From NCBI GenBank assembly GCA_030841245.1, contig JAVEDG010000199.1:1-8860 (forward strand): a stretch of 8,860 bases of DNA, in the 5' to 3' direction. Each line of letters opens with the position of its first letter. Position 1 is the stretch's first letter. A program made the translations under genes and the position numbers. The DNA is from Actinomycetota bacterium. Lineage in GTDB: Bacteria; Actinomycetota; Actinomycetes; JACCUZ01. Positions 1-8,860 of the stretch are shown piece after piece. The notes under the pieces were generated by a model, which saw nothing but the letters and a program-made list of their open reading frames with translations, had not been told where the DNA came from and ran no database searches.

Positions 1-1
1 C

Positions 2-1390
2 GACGTATTCGGTGAGTTCGTGGACAAGACCGACGGGACGCTCGACTCTGACTGGCTGCTCGGCGAGGACGGTCCGGGCGGAGCAATCCGCGATATGGCG
101 AGCCCTGGCGCGTTCGGCCAGCCGGCAAAGACGTCGTCCTCGCTGTGGAGCAACGACTGGTTCGACGACGGTGGGGCGCACACCGACAGCGGCGTGGGCA
201 ACAAGACGGCATTCCTGGTCGGACGCGATCCGATTGACGGAAGCGTCTCCTTCGGCGGCCAGACGATCACCGGGATCGGGGTGCTCAAAGCCGCACAGAT
301 CTACTATCGAGCCGAGCTGACGATGACGTCGGGCACGGACTACCGCGACCTCTACAGCCTGCTGCCGCAAGTCTGCACCCAGTTGATTGGTGTGGCGCTT
401 CCCAATTCTGCCGGCACGATCACGTCGGGGAACTGCACCCAGGTCAAGCGGGCGGTTACGGCGACAGAGATGAACAAGTACCCCGCCGATGCCAAGCCCA
501 TCCCGGCGGCGCCGGGGACCTGTCCCTCGGGGTACGCCGTCTCGACGATGATGTTGGACACGTTCAACCAGTCCGGCAGCGCCACTTCGTCAACCAACTG
601 GTCGACCTCAAACGGGTGGTCGCGTAACGCCTTCTACCAGAACAAGCCGACCTCAGGGAAGGCCGCCTACACCAATGATTCGACCGACAGGGGCACCAGC
701 TCCAGTACGTTGAACCCGGCCGATCGGCGGTTGACGACCGCGAGGACTTTCACCATCCCGAGCGGAAGGCCCAGCTTCGTCCGGTTCGACCACGCCTACG
801 CGTTCGACTGGATCGGCCCCAATGACCAGTCGGTTCCTGTCGAGTACTTCGACGGCGGCCGAGTCGAGATCCAGGTGAACGGCAGCAGCTTCCGGCCGCT
901 GAGCATCGGGAGCAACGGCTACAACCACAACGTCGACGCCTTCGGCGCAAAGGCCTTCGGCGGCGACTCGACCGACTGGTACACCAGCCGGGCCAGCCTC
1001 TCGTCGTTCGCTGGCAAGAAGGTCAAACTGCGGTTCCGGATGGTCACCGACGGCGCAGTCGCCTTCTCCGCGGCATACGGATGGTGGCTGGACAACGTGC
1101 GCGTCTACTCGTGCCGGGGTCCGAGCGCGCCCACCTCGGTGCAGGCGTCCAACCTCTCCGGTCTGAAGGCGAAGCTGTCCTGGGGCAAGTCCACGCCCAA
1201 CCCGGGCTTCACCATCGCGCACTACGTCGTACGACGCTCGGGGAGCAGCTGGCGAACGCTGTCCGCCTCGGCACGGAGCGCAACGTGGAGCAGCCTGGTG
1301 AAGGGGCAGACCTACACGTTCTACGTCTACGCCACCAACAACAGGGGCGCCAAGGGCACCGTGGTCTCGAGGAATCTCAAGATCACCTGA
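2..1390 (+). CDS. Secreted M4-family (thermolysin-like) metalloprotease with C-terminal jelly-roll-like and fibronectin III domains, 5'-truncated
   Basis: The frame is open from the first bases of the window, so this is the C-terminal part (462 codons) of a larger gene. Visible residues 1 to about 158 match the M4 peptidase C-terminal domain. They include the GGAHTDSG motif, whose His (codon at 179-181) corresponds to the transition-state-stabilising His231 of thermolysin, then NKTAFLV and the helix containing IYYRAELTMTSGTDYRDL. The HExxH motif and zinc ligands lie upstream of the window. Residues of about 175-371 form a beta-rich domain with a conserved WWLDNVRVYSC ending, like the MAM/jelly-roll domains attached to secreted proteases such as immune inhibitor A. 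Residues of about 373-462 look like one fibronectin type III domain. By family knowledge the enzyme is an exported zinc endopeptidase, and the accessory domains probably bind substrate or surface. The GTG at 20 is only an internal codon. Its last codons lie in a tandem repeat. It is co-directional with dnaK, but the regulatory gap argues for separate transcription. Confidence 0.88.
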   Translation, partial: DVFGEFVDKTDGTLDSDWLLGEDGPGGAIRDMASPGAFGQPAKTSSSLWSNDWFDDGGAHTDSGVGNKTAFLVGRDPIDGSVSFGGQTITGIGVLKAAQIYYRAELTMTSGTDYRDLYSLLPQVCTQLIGVALPNSAGTITSGNCTQVKRAVTATEMNKYPADAKPIPAAPGTCPSGYAVSTMMLDTFNQSGSATSSTNWSTSNGWSRNAFYQNKPTSGKAAYTNDSTDRGTSSSTLNPADRRLTTARTFTIPSGRPSFVRFDHAYAFDWIGPNDQSVPVEYFDGGRVEIQVNGSSFRPLSIGSNGYNHNVDAFGAKAFGGDSTDWYTSRASLSSFAGKKVKLRFRMVTDGAVAFSAAYGWWLDNVRVYSCRGPSAPTSVQASNLSGLKAKLSWGKSTPNPGFTIAHYVVRRSGSSWRTLSASARSATWSSLVKGQTYTFYVYATNNRGAKGTVVSRNLKIT

Positions 1391-1440
1391 CAACGGGTAC
1401 TCAAGATCACCTGACAACGGGCATTTCAAGATCACCTGAC
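1377..1440 (+). repeat. Three-copy tandem repeat, unit about 24-25 bases
   Basis: The 15-base core TCAAGATCACCTGAC occurs at 1377-1391, 1401-1415 and 1426-1440. Copies 1 and 2 are identical over 21 bases (1377-1397 and 1401-1421), continuing ACGGG after a shared CTGACA. Copy 3 keeps only the core and then diverges. Copy-to-copy spacing is 24 and 25 bases. Copy 1 encodes the last residues of the M4 protease and contains its TGA stop (1388-1390), while copies 2 and 3 lie downstream. This may be a local duplication of the gene end, or part of a dispersed repeat family. The sequence of this window cannot tell these apart. Confidence 0.85.
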
Positions 1441-1494
1441 GGCTGGGAAGGAAAAATCCGGCCCGAACGGGGGAACGAAGCCTCTCGCGCCAGG

Positions 1495-1515
1495 GTTGAG
1501 TAGGTAGGACTCAAG
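1495..1515 (+). promoter_or_regulatory. HAIR operator 1 (HspR binding site)
   Basis: GTTGAGT (1495-1501), seven bases, then ACTCAAG (1509-1515). The published HAIR consensus is CTTGAGT-N7-ACTCAAG, so 13 of 14 arm positions match. It sits just upstream of the -35 element of the predicted dnaK promoter. A gene for HspR, the cognate repressor, lies in the operon downstream, which supports the assignment. Confidence 0.9.
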
Positions 1516-1519
1516 ATTC

Positions 1520-1548
1520 TTGACGGGACCAGCATGGTCCTGGATACT
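1520..1548 (+). promoter_or_regulatory. Predicted sigma-70-like promoter of the dnaK operon
   Basis: The -35 box TTGACG is at 1520-1525 (5 of 6 to TTGACA). After a 17-base spacer, the -10 box GATACT is at 1543-1548 (4 of 6 to TATAAT). Transcription would begin near 1555, giving a leader of roughly 35 bases. The two HAIR sites bracket this promoter, one ending four bases before the -35 box and one beginning in the -10 box. That is what repression by HspR would require. The start site is predicted from spacing only. Confidence 0.75.
1526..1540. promoter_or_regulatory. Perfect palindrome in the promoter spacer
   Basis: GGACCA (1526-1531), GCA, TGGTCC (1535-1540) is a perfect 6-base inverted repeat that fills 15 of the 17 spacer bases between the predicted -35 and -10 boxes. 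It does not resemble HAIR or the HrcA operator CIRCE. It lies upstream of the predicted transcript start, so it should act as DNA and not as an RNA hairpin. It may be an extra operator or chance. Confidence 0.5.
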
Positions 1549-1567
1549 TGAGCCAGACCCAGTCAAC
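1547..1567 (+). promoter_or_regulatory. HAIR-like operator 2 (degenerate)
   Basis: CTTGAGC (1547-1553), seven bases, then AGTCAAC (1561-1567) matches the HAIR consensus at 11 of 14 arm positions (6 left, 5 right). It overlaps the end of the -10 box and the predicted start site. Its centre is 52 bases from that of operator 1, close to five helical turns, so both would face the same side of the DNA. It is a weaker site than operator 1 by sequence. Confidence 0.65.
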
Positions 1568-1590
1568 TCTTCTGCGAAGGAACAGCAACC

Positions 1591-3461
<1,871 letters not shown>

Positions 3462-3465
<4 letters not shown>

Positions 3466-4055
3466 CCCATCGCGACAGCGACGGCACGCGAGGTCCCGAG
3501 CACGAGGGTCCGATCATCCGCGACAAGCGGCGGCTGGACCCGGTGACCGGAGAGCTGCGGGAAGGGGTCCCCTCCGGCACCACCACCGGCGGGGCCCCTG
3601 CCCCGGGCGAGCAGCTCGGCGACGACTTCGCCACCGAGCTGCAGACCCAGATCGCCGAGCGGACCGCCGACCTGCAGCGGCTGCAGGCGGAGTACGCCAA
3701 CTACCGACGGCGGGTCGACCGTGACCGCGAGGCGATCCGGGAGCAGGCCGTGGCCAACGTGCTGACCAACCTGCTGCCGGTCCTCGACGACATCGGCCGG
3801 GCCCGGGAGCACGGCGAGCTCGAGGGCGGCTTCAAGTCGGTCGGCGAGGCGCTCGAGTCCACGGTCGAGAAGCTCGGCCTGACCCGGTTCGGCGAGCCCG
3901 GCGACGCGTTCGACCCGACGGTTCACGAGGCGCTGACCCACAGCCACTCTGCCGAGGTGTCCGAACCCACCTGCGTGCAGGTGTTCCAGCCGGGCTACAA
4001 GCTCGGCGAACGCGTGGTGCGCCCGGCCCGGGTCGCCGTCGCCGACCCCGAGTAA
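3462..4055 (+). CDS. grpE: Nucleotide exchange factor GrpE
   Basis: GrpE is a dimeric cytoplasmic co-chaperone that releases ADP from DnaK and resets the folding cycle. The 197-residue protein has a polar, probably disordered N-terminus with the actinobacterial segment IRDKRRLDPVTGELRE. A long helix follows at about 55-95 (including LQAEYANYRRRVDRDRE), then the C-terminal beta domain with FDPTVHEAL and the family signature PTCVQVFQPGYKLGERVVRP. The start is GTG at 3462. It shares four bases, GTGA, with the dnaK stop, which implies translational coupling, and this explains the lack of an obvious separate ribosome binding site of its own. No conserved element is missing. DnaJ follows 33 bases later. 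Confidence 0.97.
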
Positions 4056-4073
4056 GCACACCCTGACGAGAAC

Positions 4074-4083
4074 GGAGAGGGGG
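4074..4083 (+). promoter_or_regulatory. Strong ribosome binding site for dnaJ
   Basis: A purine run containing GGAGAGGGGG lies about five bases before the ATG at 4089, in the only gap of more than 30 bases within the operon. It fixes the dnaJ start and suggests that dnaJ translation initiates independently of grpE. No internal promoter or terminator is evident in this gap. Confidence 0.7.
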
Positions 4084-4088
4084 ACGCC

Positions 4089-5246
<1,158 letters not shown>

Positions 5247-5247
5247 G

Positions 5248-5604
5248 GTGTCCTACGAGATCGACGAGACGACACCGGTCTATGTCATCTCGGTCGCTGC
5301 CGAGCTGGTCGGGATGCACGCCCAGACGTTGCGGCAGTACGACCGGCTCGGACTGGTGACGCCCGGCCGCACATCCGGTGGCGGCCGCCGCTACTCGCTG
5401 CACGACATCGAGGTGCTGCGCGAGATCGGCGCCCTGTCGTCGCACGGCATCGGGCTGGAGGGGGTGCGGCGCATCCTGGAGCTGGAGAACCAGGTCACGG
5501 CCCTGCGGGCCCGGGTCGCCGAGCTTCAGGCCGAGGTCGAGGACTTTCGCGCCGCCCACCGACGTACCCAGCTCGTGGTCTGGCGACCCCAGCCGCGCGC
5601 CTGA
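5248..5604 (+). CDS. hspR: Heat-shock repressor HspR (MerR family)
   Basis: HspR is the autoregulatory repressor of actinobacterial chaperone genes. It binds HAIR inverted repeats and, in Streptomyces, needs DnaK as co-repressor. The 118-residue protein has a MerR-type winged helix at about 11-60: the YVISVAAELVGMHAQTLRQY helix-turn-helix and the GGGRRYS wing (44-50), nearly identical to known HspR. A dimerising helix rich in Leu and Val follows at about 68-103. The C-terminal TQLVVWRPQP resembles the conserved tail of mycobacterial HspR. The GTG start at 5248 has GGGAAGGGG (5234-5242) five bases upstream, inside the end of dnaJ, so the two genes are tightly coupled. Matching HAIR sites at 1495-1515 and 1547-1567 support autorepression of the operon. 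Confidence 0.97.
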   Translation: MSYEIDETTPVYVISVAAELVGMHAQTLRQYDRLGLVTPGRTSGGGRRYSLHDIEVLREIGALSSHGIGLEGVRRILELENQVTALRARVAELQAEVEDFRAAHRRTQLVVWRPQPRA

Positions 5605-5617
5605 GCGCTGTGTAGAC

Positions 5618-5624
5618 GAAGGAG
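5618..5624 (+). promoter_or_regulatory. Ribosome binding site of clpB, unusually close to the start
   Basis: GAAGGAG lies only two bases before the ATG at 5627, which is closer than the usual 5-9 bases. The start is nevertheless supported because the encoded MDAYKLTTKSQEAL aligns with normal ClpB N-termini. Initiation may be reduced by the short spacing, or helped by ribosomes finishing hspR 22 bases upstream. Confidence 0.6.
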
Positions 5625-5626
5625 CC

Positions 5627-8224
<2,598 letters not shown>

Positions 8225-8245
8225 CACCCGTAGCTGGTGAAGGCG

Positions 8246-8267
8246 CCTGAAGGGTCCTGCGTTCAGG
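8246..8267. terminator. Possible weak stem-loop between convergent genes
   Basis: CCTGAA (8246-8251) and TTCAGG (8262-8267) can pair around a 10-base loop. The element lies 22 bases after the clpB stop and includes the stop of the convergent minus-strand gene (8263-8265). There is no T-run on either side, so it is not a standard intrinsic terminator. Many high-GC actinobacterial terminators lack a U-tract, which keeps the idea open. Confidence 0.3.
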
Positions 8268-8814
8268 TCCTGCTGACGATGGCCGGCGCACCCGGCGTCC
8301 GGAGCTCGATCACCACATCACTGCCCAGGGCGTACAGGTGGGGGTTGGTGAGGCCGGCGCGCACGGCGCCACGAGGCGGGTCGCCGTCCTGCACGACGAG
8401 TATGTGCGGCGAGGCCGAGATCAGCACCGGGTAGCCGTGCAGCCGGCCGACCACCATGACGCCACAGGCGGCCCGGTGCGACCGGGCCAGCCGGCAGGCG
8501 AGGTCGTCCGGCGTGCCGTGGACCAGCCGGGTGAGAGCAGGCAGCAGGGCCAGCGGTGTCGCGTCGCTTGAGGCGCAGATCCCGGCGGGCGTGCTCGAGC
8601 AGTGCGATCGGTCGCCGGCGGTGATCCCATCCGGCAGCTCGAGGCGGGCCAGCGCCATCTCGGCTGCCACGAGACGAACGTGCTCGGACGCATCTCTGCG
8701 GTGCTTCACGTAGGTGAAAGCCCCGGCGCCGGCGGCCGACAGGATGACGGCGCACACCAACGTCACCAACGCGACCCAGTAGCCCGACCGGACCTGGAGA
8801 AACCCGCTGCTCAT
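8263..8814 (-). CDS. Small membrane-anchored protein of unknown function
   Basis: I do not recognise this family. The 183-residue protein has a short N-terminus, one hydrophobic segment (about residues 12-36, YWVALVTLVCAVILSAAGAG) and then a basic stretch KHRR (37-40). The rest is about 140 residues. By the positive-inside rule, with Arg9 before and KHRR after, the topology is uncertain. The segment could be a signal anchor, or a signal sequence without an evident cleavage site or lipobox. The soluble part holds four cysteines (72, 80, 107, 117), which could form two disulfides if exported. The coding pattern follows the local GC-rich codon bias and the gene is convergent with clpB, so it is not part of the heat-shock operon. 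The ATG at 8814 lacks a convincing ribosome binding site, and the frame stays open to the window edge, so the true start may lie further upstream. Confidence 0.65.
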   Translation of the reverse strand: MSSGFLQVRSGYWVALVTLVCAVILSAAGAGAFTYVKHRRDASEHVRLVAAEMALARLELPDGITAGDRSHCSSTPAGICASSDATPLALLPALTRLVHGTPDDLACRLARSHRAACGVMVVGRLHGYPVLISASPHILVVQDGDPPRGAVRAGLTNPHLYALGSDVVIELRTPGAPAIVSRT

Positions 8815-8860
8815 GACCGGAACATCGGTCCCCGGGAAAGTCGACTGAAACTCGCGCTCA

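Noticed and set aside
653..1435. Minus-strand frame with a repeated PLSGDLE peptide at its N-terminus
   Set aside because: The peptide repeat is just the tandem DNA repeat at 1377-1440 read backwards, and the rest is antisense to the clear M4 protease.
1377..1440. CRISPR array
   Set aside because: The copies are separated by only a few bases and there are no unique spacers of the usual 30-40 bases, nor cas genes nearby.
1462..1471. CCCG-AA-CGGG as a terminator of the protease gene
   Set aside because: Arms of four bases with a two-base loop cannot form a credible hairpin, and no T-run follows.
1391..1590. CIRCE operator (HrcA site) upstream of dnaK
   Set aside because: No sequence resembling TTAGCACTC-N9-GAGTGCTAA is present. 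Control is by HAIR instead, as expected for an actinobacterial dnaK operon.
5378..5626. N-terminal extension of ClpB from the upstream open frame
   Set aside because: This stretch is hspR in another frame; the ATG at 5627 has a ribosome binding site and gives a normal ClpB N-terminus.

Overview
This window is high-GC DNA with strongly GC-biased third codon positions. It carries the HspR/HAIR type of heat-shock control and a DnaK of the Gram-positive form, so it comes from an actinobacterium. A member of the Nocardioidaceae or nearby Propionibacteriales is my best guess from the overall look of the proteins, but the sequence alone does not prove the genus.

Layout. (1) Positions 2-1390 (+) hold the 3' part of a secreted M4 (thermolysin-family) metalloprotease. 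It has a C-terminal jelly-roll-like domain and a terminal fibronectin type III domain; its 5' end and HExxH zinc site lie outside the window. (2) Positions 1377-1440 hold a short tandem repeat that starts inside the last codons of the protease gene. (3) Positions 1441-1590 are a compact control region with a sigma-70-like promoter, two HspR-type inverted repeats (HAIR) and two further dyads packed around it. (4) Positions 1591-8224 (+) are a contiguous chaperone operon dnaK-grpE-dnaJ-hspR-clpB with gaps of -4, 33, 1 and 22 bases. (5) Positions 8263-8814 (-) hold a convergent gene for a small membrane-anchored protein that I do not recognise. A small stem-loop lies between the two convergent ends.

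How the genes work together. DnaK, its co-chaperone DnaJ and its nucleotide exchange factor GrpE form the Hsp70 folding machine. ClpB is the disaggregase that works with it. HspR is the MerR-family repressor that, in characterised actinobacteria, binds HAIR with DnaK as co-repressor. The genes and operators therefore form a closed loop: free DnaK supports repression of its own operon, and unfolded protein that occupies DnaK relieves it. Having clpB as the last gene puts the disaggregase under the same control.

I found no RNA gene, mobile element, CRISPR array or clearly new multi-gene system. The points most worth a second look are the dense dyads in the dnaK promoter, including a perfect palindrome filling almost the whole -35/-10 spacer, the tandem repeat at the end of the protease gene, and the unrecognised membrane protein.
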